A stretch of 64,000 bases of DNA from Dermanyssus gallinae (taxonomy: Eukaryota > Arthropoda > Arachnida > Mesostigmata > Dermanyssidae). Within the stretch, counting starts at the first letter, position 1; each line of letters starts with the position of its first letter. The notes under the pieces are model-generated. The model was not told the origin of the DNA. It ran no database searches and saw only the letters and a list, made by a program, of their open reading frames with translations. Location: the NCBI GenBank assembly GCA_003439945.1, contig QVRM01002793.1:1-64000 (forward strand), in the 5' to 3' direction. A program made the translations under genes and the position numbers. Below are positions 1 through 60,195 of the stretch, piece by piece.

Positions 1-599
1 ACTGCTTATTGTCAGTGGCATAGTTAGTCGCAATGCAAGCGCGAAACATTGCCCGCGCATAGTTCACGTCACCATGATAATCACTGCTCAATCTCTAGGG
101 TGACGTTTGGTGAGGACGAGAGTGTGTGCAAAGTGAAGTGTCGCGGATCGTTTTACATCGAGTACGACATAGATCGTTGTGAAACATCTGTGTGTGACCG
201 ACGTGCACGCTTTTCTCGAGCGGCACAACGTGCTCGAAACGGGCCTAGGCTAGCGAGGACGTGAAGACGCGCGGCTTAAAAACATTGGCAGGTGGAAGGA
301 GGCGGGAGATAAGACAGGATTTGTTGTTGCCAAGCATGTACCATATCAACCGTTGCGAGCGTACTCGTATGTCAAAAACATGCATACATACGGGGTGGCA
401 CGCACGCTAATAATACCAAATCATTAGCACAGCTTGCAACATAGGCAGTCGGCGGTATGCTTGCCGGATGATTTGCGACTCTTGGAGTCATCATGAAGTC
501 GGCTCCAACACAACGCATAATGGTTAGAATCCAGAGGACCGTGTTCTCTCTGTTTGTGTACGTCCTCAAAATACCACCGGTGTCTCGCCTGCCGCCAGT

Positions 600-601
<2 letters not shown>

Positions 602-648
<47 letters not shown>

Positions 649-772
649 CACTGATAAAATAATCCATAATGCTTGATATATATATATATATATATATATA
701 TACACTGATAAAATAATCCATAATGCTTGATATATATATATATATACTGATAAGATAATCCATAATGCTTGA
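602..772. repeat. Three 28 bp units interleaved with (TA)n
   Basis: The unit around CACTGATAAAATAATCCATA ending TGCTTGA is at 649-676, 703-730 and, with one change and no leading C, 746-772. (TA)n tracts of decreasing length separate them. Confidence 0.95.
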
Positions 773-1119
773 TCTTTACCGCAGATAGCTAACTGAATGA
801 TGCAGTAAAAGTGGCATTCTTAACATTAACGCCCGTCTTTGGCGTCCCAGTGGTAGTAGTCGCAATCGGGGCGACATTATCATTATCGTCTACAAAATCA
901 TGTAAGGCTCTTGTGTCGGCAAACGAGGGCAATGGAACGCGTGTGTTTGACAGCATGCCAAAGCGTCAGCACATGTTACAACACGCGTTATGGTACACAA
1001 AAGCTATGAACTCTGTACGAATGCTACACCTGAGTGGGTCTACGCACGCCTTCTAGACCGCTTAGACATAAGATAAGCAATGCTTGTGACAGCTTGTTAG
1101 CATTTTTCATATATAAGCG

Positions 1120-1150
<31 letters not shown>

Positions 1151-1461
1151 GCTATATTCCAAAACACGTCGTCAGCGACATTCCATAAGGGTAGCGGTGT
1201 AGATCGAATTGGACGTCGTTTGATGTTTGCCTTCCTTCAACTCTCTCTCTCTCTCTCAATCGAGTGTGTTATTAAACATCGTGCTATTTCACATATCGAT
1301 CCGAGCTACAGCATTCTGGTATGCGCTTGCGTACGCAGAACAAAAAACACGCTTTCGATCGCAGTGCACTCGGCGCGAATTGCCGTGCAGGCGCTGAACG
1401 TTCGGTCTAACCTGCCTTGCTCAGCTGGACAGTGGATCACGGTCAGCGAAATCCTAATTGT

Positions 1462-1663
1462 TTTTGCTGTTGTTGTTGTTGCTGCTGCTGTTGCTGTTTA
1501 TGTTGTTGTTACTGTCATTGTCATTATTTTGTTGTTGCTTGTTATCTCTGCTGTCCTGTCTTTATATCCTTCTTACTTCTTAGAATGTTTGCCAAAACTC
1601 TTCGGATCGTTTTTGCTATTGTTCCCTTTGTTGTTGTTGTTGTTGTTGTTGCTGCGGTACTAC
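1462..1663. repeat. (GTT/GCT)n arrays
   Basis: Two blocks, 1462-1545 and 1626-1663, of GTT with GCT variants. Confidence 0.93.
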
Positions 1664-2231
1664 CAGCACCACCACCCATGCGACCCAGCCTCTCATTTTC
1701 AATGCTTTTTTGATTTGCTGTAAGGCCGTCCAGCAATTGTGGCCTTGCAATGTCGGCACCTCGTGATACGTCGTTTGCAGGACGAAAGGAGGCACCCTCT
1801 GCGTCTGGCTAGACTCGGGCGGTAGGGAGATGGAGGCCAGTGGGTAGCAGCGCTGTGCGAGCAACCTAGCGGCCTAGAAAAGTCAACTAGAAAACTGTTG
1901 CAGTGAAAGAAGGAGCTGACGCGCGCCGCCATTTCGACATCGAACGAAGGAGCGCGTCATGACACTTGACTATGCTAGACTCGAAAGGGCCACGGCAGCA
2001 ATATCGCGTGCTTTCTGCGGCCCGAGAGTCGATATAGTAAGCCTCATTGACGCTTTGACGCACCCCTAGCCGGCGATTTACTGTCGACAATCCAGTAGGC
2101 AACGATAAACCGTCGCAAGCCGGTGTCTCGAACAAAAGCGAATAGATGATCAGATTGGCTCTCGCGACAGCTTTGTGTTACGGTAGTTCGGTATGGTGTG
2201 ATATTTTAGGTAGTCGAAAGGGGCATGGTAA

Positions 2232-2408
2232 AAAAATACCCTTTCGGGGCTGACTCTCAGCCAAGATTTAACGTCCATAGGACTGGTTTTCGCATTGCTT
2301 CATAGACGGACCCCCATAAATACAGATGTGCAACGGTGGGGCTTAAACCCGCGCACCTATGTGTCTCCTCCGGTCGCGAGGCGCAGACGCATGCCACCAG
2401 GCCCGACA
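2232..2408 (-). mobile_element. SINE family 1 copy (tRNA-derived), full length
   Basis: It is flanked by a perfect 15 bp duplication AAAGGGGCATGGTAA at 2217-2231 and 2409-2423. On the minus strand it starts GTCGGGCCTGGTGGC and ends CAGCCCCGAAAGGG. The pol III box B is degenerate here (GGTTTAAGCCC). The body after the tRNA part contains TGTATTTATGGGGGTC and ATGAAGCAATG, shared by all copies. Confidence 0.9.
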
Positions 2409-3845
2409 AAAGGGGCATGGTAAGGGGACTAAATACATTCAGCAATCATCAAGCCTCTACAGAAAATGCGATAATAGAGAAAAAAAAACGACGTTCGAGT
2501 TTGCTAGCCGCTATACGGCACTCAACGGCTCGGAGTCGTATATATATATATATATATATGCATTTGTTGGTGGAATGAAAACGACCTCTCCGTAACAAGC
2601 ATATCCGTGCAAGCATGAACGAACAAAGTGGCCTAGCGGTAGTGTCTAGACGGGCCTTACAACGCATGATTTTTTTTAATATAAAACACAAGACTAAGGG
2701 CACATTACGTGAAACATCCACATATATGCACATTAATATTACGCGCACGCATGAAACTAAGTGTGTTGTAATACAATTGATGCATTGCTTTGCACGCAGT
2801 TGAAAGAAACGAATAGAGTAGAGCAAATTTTGCGCAAGGTATTGGTAATTAAGCACTCGAAAGTAAACTACACCACACTTCCCATTTCAATATCACTTCT
2901 CAAACAAAAAACCATACGTAGTCAGAAACTCGTTAACGATGATTTCTTGAAGAGTTTTTCCAATCACTTGGTGCTGACTAAAGGCAATTGTGTTGCATTG
3001 CATTGCAGCGCATATGTTGTATCTATCACTCGGAAATGATGACGTGGGCTTTGCTGCTCGGTCAAACACTGTATCAATTAGATAACTGCACGTTCACACC
3101 TTTACAGAATCTCTATCTCACTCCAAAGCTACCGCTAAAAGTACAGCGGAGGTGCCATACACTAAAGTTGTAAAAAGGCCATAGACGTATCTAAAACACT
3201 AGTAATCCTATATATATATATATATATTCTAGGTCCCGGCAATATAGCTGAGAGCACACTGTCCTATTGACCGCAAACATGTTCAGAGATTTAAAAGGGT
3301 ACATAAGCCGACTCGAAACGTACGGCAGTTGCGGCAAATCCTTCTGCTGTGCTTTACCAAATAACAACTTGCAGATGCATCACATGCTCGTAGTCGTGCT
3401 GCTACATTCTATCTGGCAAAGAAAGCCCAGAAAAGGCGGTATGACCTCGATAAAGATGACATATAGTAGGTATTATTTTGCCAGCCAATGCTAGGAACAA
3501 GTGGGCTCGATTACGCCTAGAACCCTCTTCTTCGAGAACCTTAAGGCAATGGTTAAGGCACGGGCCAGAGGTGTAACACAGAGGCTGAAACTAAAACATT
3601 TCAGCCGTGTGCAAAGCCTTAACACTGCAGGTCAATACAAGCTGCAGTATTCCGGAAGAGCTGACGCTTTCAGTAACGCCCTCGTGAGATTGCCAAGGAC
3701 ATTTTCGTAAGGCTGTACACGCAAATTGAATTTTGCCAGCTACCGGTTACTTGATGATTTAACTACCGGGTATATTTATGAATATTTTTTTATCATTTAT
3801 ATAGAGTGTCTTCACGGATGTCTATTGCTTTTCGAACTCTAGGCC

Positions 3846-3988
<143 letters not shown>

Positions 3989-5275
3989 CAGGTAGTTCTA
4001 CAAGTTCCTAAAATGAGCTTTTCAGAATTCGATTTTTTTCGCGCTTTCACCGCTATTGGAAACGGCAACTTTTCGATTGCTAGCAGTCAAAATATTATGG
4101 TGATTGGCCGTTGCGATTTCGTTTGATCGCTTTTCCCGTGCAACGTATCGGCGTGATTTTGAAAAATGGAGAAAAAAGAGTTTCGAGTGGTTATTAAGCG
4201 TTTTTATTTCAAAAGTTGGAATGCGACCCAAGTGAAAACTGAGTTAGACGAGGTGTACGGTGACTCTGCGCCATATTTTGCCACTGTTTCCAACTGGATT
4301 AATGAGTTAAAAAGAGGTCGCAGGAGCACCGAGGATGAACTACGTTCAGGACGCCCAAAAACGGCAACTGATGAGGAAATTGTGGAAAAAGTGCGGAAAA
4401 TCGTTGCCGCAGATAAGCGAATGAACATTAGGGAGATAGCGGAGGCCTTGGGGATCAGTTTGGGTAGAGTGCATTTCATCCTGCACGAAAACTTGAAGAT
4501 GAAAATGCTCAGAGCAAAATGGCTGCCGCATTTGCTCAACCAAGGCCAGAACGACGCGCGTGTTTCCGCTTCACAGCGAAATTTGGCCAAGATGTCGAAA
4601 AATCCGTCGGATTTTTGGTGCAGATTCGTGACCGTCGATGAAAGCTGGGTCCATCACTACACTCCCGAGACCCAAGAAGCATCTCGTCAATGGTGTGCAC
4701 CTGGTGAAGGACCTCCGAAGAGGGTGCGGACAACGGCATTGACCGGAAAGGTGATGGCTACGGTTTTTTGGGACCAACGTGGAATAATTCTGGTCGACTA
4801 CCTTGAGAGCGGTAAAACGATCACAGGAGAATATTATGCAAGACTGTTGGACTGCCTTTAGCAAGAACTCATCGTGAAACGGCCCGCTTTGCAGAAGAAG
4901 GTTGTCCTGTTTTACCAGGACAATGCTCCTGCACACAAGTCCCGGCAAGCATCGTCAAAACTGGCCCAACTGAGGTTCGAACTTATTGAACAACCTTCCT
5001 ATTCTCCAGACCTGGCCCCCTCTGATTATTTCCTCTTCGAACATTTGAAGAATAGTCCCGGTGGAAAGCGTTTTTCCAGCAATGAGGAGGTTAAGGCTGC
5101 TGTCAATGCCTATTTTCAGTCTAAAGACGCGGAATTCTACTTAAGAGGTATAAAGGCTCTGAAATCTTGGTGGGAAAAGTGTATTGAGCATCTCGGGAAG
5201 TATATCGAATAAGATAAATTTAAAAACATGATTTGGAAAATTCTTGGTTTTCATTCTAAGAACTTGTAGAACTAC

Positions 5276-5278
<3 letters not shown>
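3989..5278 (+). mobile_element. Mariner DNA transposon with intact terminal repeats
   Basis: The element is 1290 bp. Its 5' end CAGGTAGTTCTACAAGTTC and the reverse complement of its 3' end match at 25 of the first 27 bases. It is flanked by TA on both sides (3987-3988 and 5279-5280), the expected mariner target duplication, within a long (TA)n tract. It encodes a DD34D transposase interrupted by one stop codon. Length, TIRs and TA target are all normal for the family. Subfamily is uncertain; residues resemble the irritans/vertumnana type. It lies downstream of exon H, in the opposite orientation to the main gene. Confidence 0.97.
4166..5212 (+). pseudogene. Mariner transposase, broken by one nonsense codon
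   Basis: The ATG follows the 5' terminal region at 4166 and the frame runs to TAA at 5210-5212, 349 codons including both stops. Codon 232 is TAG (4859-4861); the frame is open on both sides. N-terminal helix-turn-helix region about residues 1-110, linker motif WLPHLL at 119-124 where the family usually has WVPHEL. Catalytic aspartates are at about 158 (TVDESW), 252 (YQDNAPAH) and 287 (PSDYFLF), with 34 residues between the last two. The stop falls between the first and second Asp, so a read product lacks the active site. The near-intact frame suggests recent loss. Confidence 0.95.

Positions 5279-5342
<64 letters not shown>
5279..5342. repeat. (TA)n tract, 3' flank of mariner
   Basis: TA continues directly from the transposon end for 64 bp, so the element split one tract or the tracts grew from its target duplications. 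Confidence 0.98.
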
Positions 5343-5344
<2 letters not shown>

Positions 5345-5893
5345 CACATTATAGAAAACGTATTTGAGGCCCCATAGTTTGATTTGTTGACACTAGCATT
5401 ATTTGGTGGCTTTACTTGAGTAAGGATGCCACAGCACTTAACAAGATTTAAAATCAATTTAGCTAAAAAGTGTAAGATAAACTGTGGCAATCCCCTACTT
5501 ACCCCTTAAAACTAACTATACAATATAACAATCTTTGTAAAAGTAGCCTGGACTAATAATTGTTTACTTTCGTATCAACTAAAACAACACTTTTGAACTC
5601 AAAAGCGAAATGTATGTGTGTTTTGAATACTATAATTTTGTTCACCGGGAATGCCCGAAGCGGCTGCACCTGTTGCGCTCAGGCACTTTGTTTTACGTCT
5701 TTTAATCAGTTCATTATTAGCATTGCTCCCATTGCGACCACGATCTGTACTGTGCATGTGTTGATGTTCTGCGCGTTGATTTTTATCCGATGTATCTCAC
5801 AAACTAGTTAAATATTCTTTGAATAAAGGTTACATTGTATTATATTGTAAGAAGATGCTATATAAAAAAAACATCTAACAATAATATTGAACG

Positions 5894-5895
<2 letters not shown>

Positions 5896-5944
<49 letters not shown>
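5896..5944. repeat. (TA)n tract
   Basis: Pure TA dinucleotide array. Shorter ones lie at 1126-1150, 2538-2560, 3210-3226, 6131-6159, 7358-7378 and 7979-8043. Confidence 0.97.
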
Positions 5945-5948
<4 letters not shown>

Positions 5949-6131
5949 ACTGGTTACAAGGAAATGTGTTAACTAACTCCAGTAGGACTTGTGAGGAGCG
6001 CTACCAGTCGAACTTATTCTCGAGTCAGCCCCTCATTGTGCCCATTATTACTGCAGCAGCGTTGCCGCTGAACCGCTAGAGATAGCCACTGAAGTAGAAA
6101 GTCAAGAAAGAGCCCTTTAGTCCCCTGTCGG

Positions 6132-6162
<31 letters not shown>

Positions 6163-6784
6163 GAAGACAATAAAAAACTTCCATGTTCCTTATCGCCTTA
6201 GCTCTCGGAACATCGGAACTGTACACGCACCGCTTCCCTGCCTGGGTGGCGGGGCGGCCGCAAGGAAGAGTTACGTCGAGAAGCAACACTCAGGCCTAGA
6301 AACCAGATTTTCTCTACACTCGTCTATTCACTAGGATTGCGGCACGCATTGGAGAACGCACGGTCGGTCACACACGTCCGGCCCCGTTTACTCCGTTAGT
6401 GAACTGGCTGAGAGGAATCGGACAGCGAACCTACACGACAAGCATTGCTGTGCATGCGGTGTTGCATTTGATAATTAACTGTTAATCATCTGTTAATCGA
6501 CTCAGTAATTGGTGCCGTTGTCACAGTACGAGTGGATCCAGTCGTGTGAGTAACAGTGAATCCTTGACAGATTAAGCATAACGGACCAATGCGGCTGCTA
6601 ACGCTGCTGCCGCCACTACCAACGCCAACAACAACGATATTCTGTGTCTTATTTTGCTCTCATTTTGCAGTCCGTAGTCGATGATTGATTGTCACATTTT
6701 GGTCGGAGCTCTCTTGGTCACAAAAGCCCACAGACGAAGCAGAACTGTAGTCGCATCACCGGACATTCGGACAGCTTTGTACCA

Positions 6785-6993
6785 CCATCACAGCACAAAA
6801 TTGCAACAATAGCAACAACAACAACAATAACAGTAGTAGCAGCCGCAGCAGCAGCAACTACAAACGTAATATCTGACCATTCGAGGTGAGCGTTACACAA
6901 CAACAACAACAACAACAGCAGCACCACGAACAACAACAACAACAACAACAACAGCAGCACCACGAACAACAACAACAGCAGCAGTGGCAGACG
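6785..6993. repeat. (CAA/CAG)n array
   Basis: CAA triplets with CAG interruptions, including a direct repeat of a CAACAACAGCAGCACCACGA block near 6906-6925 and 6947-6966. Confidence 0.93.
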
Positions 6994-7977
6994 TCCACCT
7001 GTCAATTACCGTCAACCGCCAGGCAGTGATGCATCTAGTGTCACTCACTCAGTTGGTGACTGGTTATTAGAACGGAAGCTTGTGGTCAAGATGATGAGCA
7101 GTTAAGGATCGCCGTGCTCTCCTACTGCTGTGTTCGTATCTCACCAGCCACCGTAAGCGCGCGTGGCTGCCGCTGCTGCCGCCGACGCCTGTCGTTGCTT
7201 CTTCTAGACTGATCCCAGTCGCTAGACAGCTTCTCCCACATCTCCCACCTCCCACACCTGCTCTAACAACAGCGACGACTCCCCTGTCTTTTTACCTCCT
7301 TCCCCTGACTGACCCCTTTAGTAGCGCAAGGAACATAATCCAACCACCAAAAAAAAATATATATATATATATATATGTGTGTGTTTGTCAACAGTAATCC
7401 TGCTACCGCAAATAAGTGCGCGTCTTGTGGCGATGACATGTCGAGCACAATATAGCGGCAAGGTGGGAGAGAGAGAGAGAGAACGAGACGGCCTCTGTAG
7501 CCAGTTGGACGATAACGATTTCTCAAAGCGTGGGAAACTTAAGTGTAATGCTAGATCGATAGGTCGTCGCAAGTCATATCCCAAATATCCCCCTGATCAG
7601 CGCCTTACCGGGTCCGACCTGACACACTGAGAATGAACGCCGAGAGCAACGCAACCTGTCATCTACACATTTCATACAGGGCATACAACTACGTTCATTA
7701 AGCGAAAAAGCGTTTACATTTTGTATTGAGATAAGTGTGCACGCGCTATGTCCTGATTCTGAATTTTGGATTCACTGTAGCGATTCTTTTGTGGGTTTGA
7801 AGCATCTATGGACACAGCCGACAACCGTTTTTTATCATTTGGTTACCGTCAACAACACACCCTTCATTCGCCGTATCTAAATTGGAAACGATTTAAAAAT
7901 AATTTTGGTGGATTTCAACTCACAGGCTACCGAATGTAAAAAGTGGCCTTACCACTAGGTTACGTCGGTTGGTTATG

Positions 7978-8021
<44 letters not shown>

Positions 8022-8185
8022 GTAAATTTGTATATATATATATTTTTTTCTTTTTCTTATTGCCTTAGAATTGAACCCTCCCTTAAGACGATTTGCGTTT
8101 CCGCTCGCTGCCTGTGATGATTTTAGGGGTCTTAGAAGCGTAGCCAAGCTTATGGTCAATGAATGTATCTGTATATAAAATACCC

Positions 8186-8188
<3 letters not shown>

Positions 8189-8237
<49 letters not shown>

Positions 8238-8245
8238 TTATATAT
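8189..8245. repeat. (TA)n tract next to exon H
   Basis: The array starts 17 bp past the exon H donor and would form the start of the following intron or the 3' UTR. Confidence 0.97.
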
Positions 8246-8261
8246 CGCAAAAGTGTCGTAC

Positions 8262-55158
<46,897 letters not shown>

Positions 55159-57000
55159 CTGCAACGAAGTAACGAGAGAACAGCGACACAGTTAGTTAGT
55201 TAGTTAGTTAGGTGATACAAACGTAACTCCACAACAACAACAACAATATCGATGTGAGGACGTCGACGTCAGCAAAGGAGCAGGCACTAGCACTAGCAAA
55301 CGTAATGACGGTATGAAATGGGAAGCAAATGCTACAACAACAGCTGTTCTTCTTTTCATGTGCCTTTATCAGGCCTAACACAAGTTCTAAGGCGCACACG
55401 ACATGTTCGTGTGCGAACCACCCTGCTCTGTGCATGTTGGTTGCATTGGCTTGGCAGTATGTTTACTGAGGACCCTCAATGAAACGTACAAACAGTACTG
55501 TAGATGAAGCATTTTTCGAATTTTATTTCGGTGCTTACTCAGGTGGCGCAACGTCACGACTAACGAAAAACTAGTATTGAACTATGCAAAGACTGCGTAT
55601 GCCTTAAAATGACCTTATGATATACTCATCAAACACAGTACGATCTTTGGATAGAAAATAAATATTTAAGATATTTAATAAACCAAGGTGTGTTTGACAT
55701 GGTTCCTAATGCACACTACAACTTTTCACCGTAAACGCTAAGCCAACATCTGCTTAAACAAAAGTTTGCATCAATACCCAAGCAGTCTCGGGTTAGTCTC
55801 TGTAAGTGCTTCCTAAGTGCTAAAAGTTCCCTCTCCCACCATGTTGCATGGTGTGGACATTTGGCAAATTAATACCATTCAAAGTATATTTTGTGGGTAG
55901 ATCGCTACATCGTACAGCGACGCAGAATAAACTCTAATACTATTTTACAGGCTAGATTGAAGAGGTACGCTGTGTAATCAAATAGTAATCAACAGCATTA
56001 TCTAAATGTACATATACGTATGTACGTTAGGTGCAATACTAGTGACCCGGTTACGATCCTAGCAATCTGTTTCAACCAATGTGGTTTAGTGGTTTACTTA
56101 ATACACATATTCTAAGTTTAAGCGTATTTGTAACCGCTTGCTTCTCCTTAGAATAAAAATACATTCTAACAGATTGTCATACATTTAGTAGATGATCTTT
56201 CGATTTCCTTGGGTGCTTACATATGTAGCGCTAGGACACGACTATACAAAATGTGCGTATGCCGCAAAAGAGACCTTACCACGTATTTCTAGCACGCTAT
56301 ACGATATCTAGACAGCAAATATATATTCAGGATACTAATTGGACCAACTTCCGTTTTACAGACTCTCTAATGCACACTAGGATTTCCCCTGCAAACCCTG
56401 AGGTATCTAGGCCTCCCCATACTTTTTAATCGGAGAAGAACAATATTTATAGTGAGAGTGAGTGTGTATGTATGTCTTCCTTTAATTCTTCATGACAACT
56501 AGTTAGTTACACAAAGGGCGTTGCTACTGCAGTATTGCTATTGTGCGTCTTTGGCCCTCTAAATCTCCAAAAGATTCCTGCTTCTTGTCTCCCAGAATTT
56601 CGAAAAAAAAGCACATACTACTACCGTCTAACTAGTTCTAAGTATTTTTACATGGCTGCCATCGATAAGAGTTAGACGGGGAAGACCCAATTTCCCTGAG
56701 TATTGCTGCACCAGGCTCCGAAGTTTCTTCGCTCAGAAGAGTCCCCGTCCAGGACCCAACTACTGAAGAGAGAGAAAGTGAGATCGAATATACTCTTGTA
56801 AACATTTCAACTTAGGAAATGTATAGAGTGACGTTAGAACAGGCAATTTCTCAACTTCCAATAATTTTGCTTTAATATATATATATATGTATATATATAC
56901 GATTTGGTAATTTGGGTTGTAATATATTGCAACCTATATATATATATTTTTTTCCCCTCCAAATTCTTTAAATAATTACTTCACTCTATGGCGCCCACAA

Positions 57001-57047
<47 letters not shown>

Positions 57048-57054
57048 TTTGTTC

Positions 57055-57228
57055 CTCTCGGGGCTGACTCTCAGCCAAGATTTAACGCCCACGGAACTGC
57101 TTTTCGCATTGCTTCATAGACGGACCCCACAAATACAAATGTGCAACGTGGGGCTCGAACCCGCGCACCTATGTGTCTCCTCCGGTCGCAAGGCGCGGAC
57201 GCCTGCCACCACGCCACCGGGCTCGACA
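57055..57228 (-). mobile_element. SINE family 1 copy next to (ATT)n
   Basis: The 3' end abuts an (ATT)n array (57000-57046), seen as (AAT)n in SINE orientation, so the array may be the expanded tail. Box B is GGTTCGAGCCC. The 5' end reads GTCGAGCCCGGTGGCG. Confidence 0.88.
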
Positions 57229-57249
57229 CTACTACTTCTAAAAAGTAAA

Positions 57250-57316
57250 GTTTTTCACATTGTTTCATAGACAGACCCCCATAAATACAAATGCGCAGCG
57301 GTGGGGCTCGAACCCT
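57250..57316 (-). mobile_element. SINE family 1 partial copy
   Basis: Only the middle part is present (from the ATGAAACAATG block to box B GGTTCGAGCCC). It lies 20 bp from the full copy at 57055. Confidence 0.8.
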
Positions 57317-58083
57317 CCTCTGGTAATTACTACTACTATAAACACCAGCACCAGTAGAACCACCCGTGAATTTAAAAGTTCATCTCACTTTATGGCTGCC
57401 AAAGAGCACTTCGTGTCAAACAGCTAGCTAAAAAATAGGCTGAAAACGACATGATATCTGCCCCGGGACAGTGAGCAAAGCAGCTATTGTAAATCATTAG
57501 GGAAATCAAAGGAGATGAGAGAGAGAGAGAGCGCGAGAGAAAGGAGGCAGAGCATTAGAAAAAGAACCAATGGTTGGCACAGCTCCAGTCAGCTGCACTG
57601 GGTGGCAAACCAAAAATAACAGATAGTTGCAGCAATTAGTATGCTACTACTACTTGTGTTTACGGTTTCCGACAAGTGAAAGGAAAAAATTGTTTTGGTT
57701 TAGCCTGTTTTGTTATCGCTGTCGTCGGAATCGCGCCAGCAGCACTTTGGTAGCAGCATTTCGTCTGTGAATAGTGTGTGCAAATGTCACGTTCAATTGC
57801 TTCTCCTCGTTGATTCGGTGCGGTGAAATGCAGAACTCAGGTCGACAAAGTCGACATCTGTAAACGACAGTCCGTTTCTGTCTGAACGTCTGATTTCGCT
57901 CATGGAGAGACTCCTCTCCTCTTCTCTGCTCGGTTTTTGTGGGACGACACAAAGATGAGAGCAATGTTCACGCGTGAGGGCGTCTAGCATATGCAAGTGC
58001 GTATCCTTACATTGCAGCGGTACAGGCTGTAGACGTAGGCAATGAGGACTTTATTCAATAGCGTCAAGCACACAACGAGTTAA

Positions 58084-58116
<33 letters not shown>

Positions 58117-58506
58117 CAAACTGTAACAATGAGAACAACAGCAGCCGTTGTAGCATCAAAGCAGCAGCAGCGACCATAAGCTCATGGCAAAAATGTACAT
58201 CGTTTGTACTATGAAAAACAGTAGTGAGAACAACACCAACGCCATCACACAAAACAGCGACGACAACAACAACATCGTGAACTTCATTATGATTATTAAT
58301 ATCAATATTATTATATTGCCTTACGTTGCTTTAAGTATTACACCCCAGCACGAAAGCATCTAGAGCAAATAGAGAAAAAATACCTAAGTGGCCGTCAGCG
58401 CAGTGGCTTTTCTCGGCTTCTCTTTCCTTCTTCCCTCGCTTCGGCTTCGATGTTGGTGCGTGTAGTGCAAACAGCGTTTGATGCCGCCCTTACAGATCAC
58501 ACTCAT

Positions 58507-58561
<55 letters not shown>
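58507..58561. repeat. (TA)n tract
   Basis: It is flanked by a short inverted repeat: GGTGCGTGTAGTG before (about 58455) and CACCACACGCACC after (about 58571). A shorter tract is at 58087-58114. Confidence 0.95.
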
Positions 58562-58562
<1 letters not shown>

Positions 58563-58634
58563 GCTGCTATCACCACACGCACCAACATTAGGGCCGACGC
58601 GAGACGAAAACGACAATGGGCATAGAAAAGAAAA

Positions 58635-59785
58635 GCAATTGCGCTGTCGGCAACTGTGTGAGTGTCCGGAACGCCTTTAACACGGCGAAGTGAGGTGTCA
58701 TTTAAAATGCTCGCGCGGAAGGGAGTGTCCGCGCTAATCGGTCCTACCTGGAGGATGGAGGCCTCACAGCTGAGGGCCGCCACTATTACGGTTGATATTC
58801 CGCCGGGCCAGGTTCTGCGCCCCGTACTCTGGAATATAGCTTACGACGGGCTCCTAGAGATGCCGAGGCTGTCTAAGAAAGCCGCGAGAGAAGTTGGATG
58901 ACGGCCTACCACCACGAGCTGGCACCCCAGGAGACTGAGGCCCTATACTCCACTGGGCGAAAGAGAAGACACGGAGTCAACATATCGCCGGGCGGATTCC
59001 CAGTTCGGATCAGTCGGGACGGTAAAGATCTCAGAGTCATGCTCAACACGCAGAATCCCTACGGCCAAGAAGGTCCAGCAGTTAATTCGAAGCCTAGTGA
59101 AGATTCTCGTCCGCGTGGCCGGAACATTCGAAGACTGCTGGCGACCGTGGCGCCATTTGTCGCCCGCATTGTAGGCGGCCCAGTGTGGGCGGACCTAGCC
59201 TTACGGACAGGTGTGCCGAGCATATCAGACGCCATTGGCGCTGTCCGGTAAGATTCCCTGGCCAGCAAATGAGTGGAGCGGGCTCTCGACGGTGCCCTAG
59301 ACCCCAGGACATCTCGAGAACAGACCATGACCGCGTGGCAGGAGGAACACTCACTCACCCCGGACTTGTGGGCCTAGTACAAACTCGCTTACGAAAAACT
59401 GTCGTACTACTACCGCGCAGATCGTCACGGGGCACGACCAGTTGCAGACCTACATGGTCATATTCGGGTGGACCGAATAAAATATATATATGCTATGCGA
59501 AGCCGAGGACTCTGATTATGTATAACATGCCTGGCTCTCGCGCGAGAGTGCGCCACGGACCCGAAGGCGATCAATGGCTTCTTCCGCGCAGGAATGCCCA
59601 TACGATGACCTCTAGAGAGGTAGAGATGGAGGGTAAAACGTTTCTCATGGGACAGGGTCATGGCACGGAAAATCGAACACAAGAAGGCGCAGCGGGAACG
59701 GATAGAGAGTCGCCCGCGACACGGTTGTCGAAACGAGGATCTGATGAGTGGAGGACAAGGATAGCTAGGCTCTCAGTTTGATCTC
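58635..59785 (+). pseudogene. Decayed R1-clade retrotransposon fragment
   Basis: Three frames carry consecutive RT landmarks. VRNAFNTAK (about 58655) is the motif A block of R1 elements with the leading Asp changed. IPPGQVLRPVLWNIAYDGLL (about 58797-58858) matches the PQGSVLGPTLWNI block. A later frame has NIRRLLATVAPFVARIVGGP and VWADLALRTG (about 59120-59215), the thumb region. A basic C-terminal tail follows to about 59780. Stops and frameshifts are frequent, so it is an old copy. It differs from the young copy at 47.8-49.1 kb. Confidence 0.78.
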
Positions 59786-60088
59786 GACGTACCTCCTCAT
59801 GCCACGGCTGCACAGGCAAGGCGCAACTAAGCGCTAAAGGAGCTCATCCCTCAGGTGACCGACTAAATGCGGAGCAATTTCAAGTCGCTGTGAGCTACAG
59901 GGATGCAGGTGCATCATGCATCTTTGAAACCTTCTATAAAAAAATTACACATATGTATATATATGTGCGTTAAATTTTCGTCTGTTAGCAAACACCGGTA
60001 CGCAAACATGAAACCTTAATTTGTAATAATAATAATAAGCCCTAAGGGACAAGCTAAATATAATTAACGGAACAAACAAGCCATAGTT

Positions 60089-60090
<2 letters not shown>

Positions 60091-60138
<48 letters not shown>

Positions 60139-60195
60139 TATAAAAAAAAAATATATACATATATAAATAAAAAATTATATATATATATATATATA
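60091..60195. repeat. Interrupted (TA)n tract
   Basis: TA broken by a run of A and AAATAAAAAAT. Another array lies at 60910-60956, followed by GATA units, and one at 63351-63400. Confidence 0.95.

Noticed and set aside
1616..1864. Minus-strand frame as the exon after H
   Set aside because: It has a non-repetitive part (PLASISLPPESSQTQ...), but no acceptor in the required phase 0 and it runs into a GTT array.
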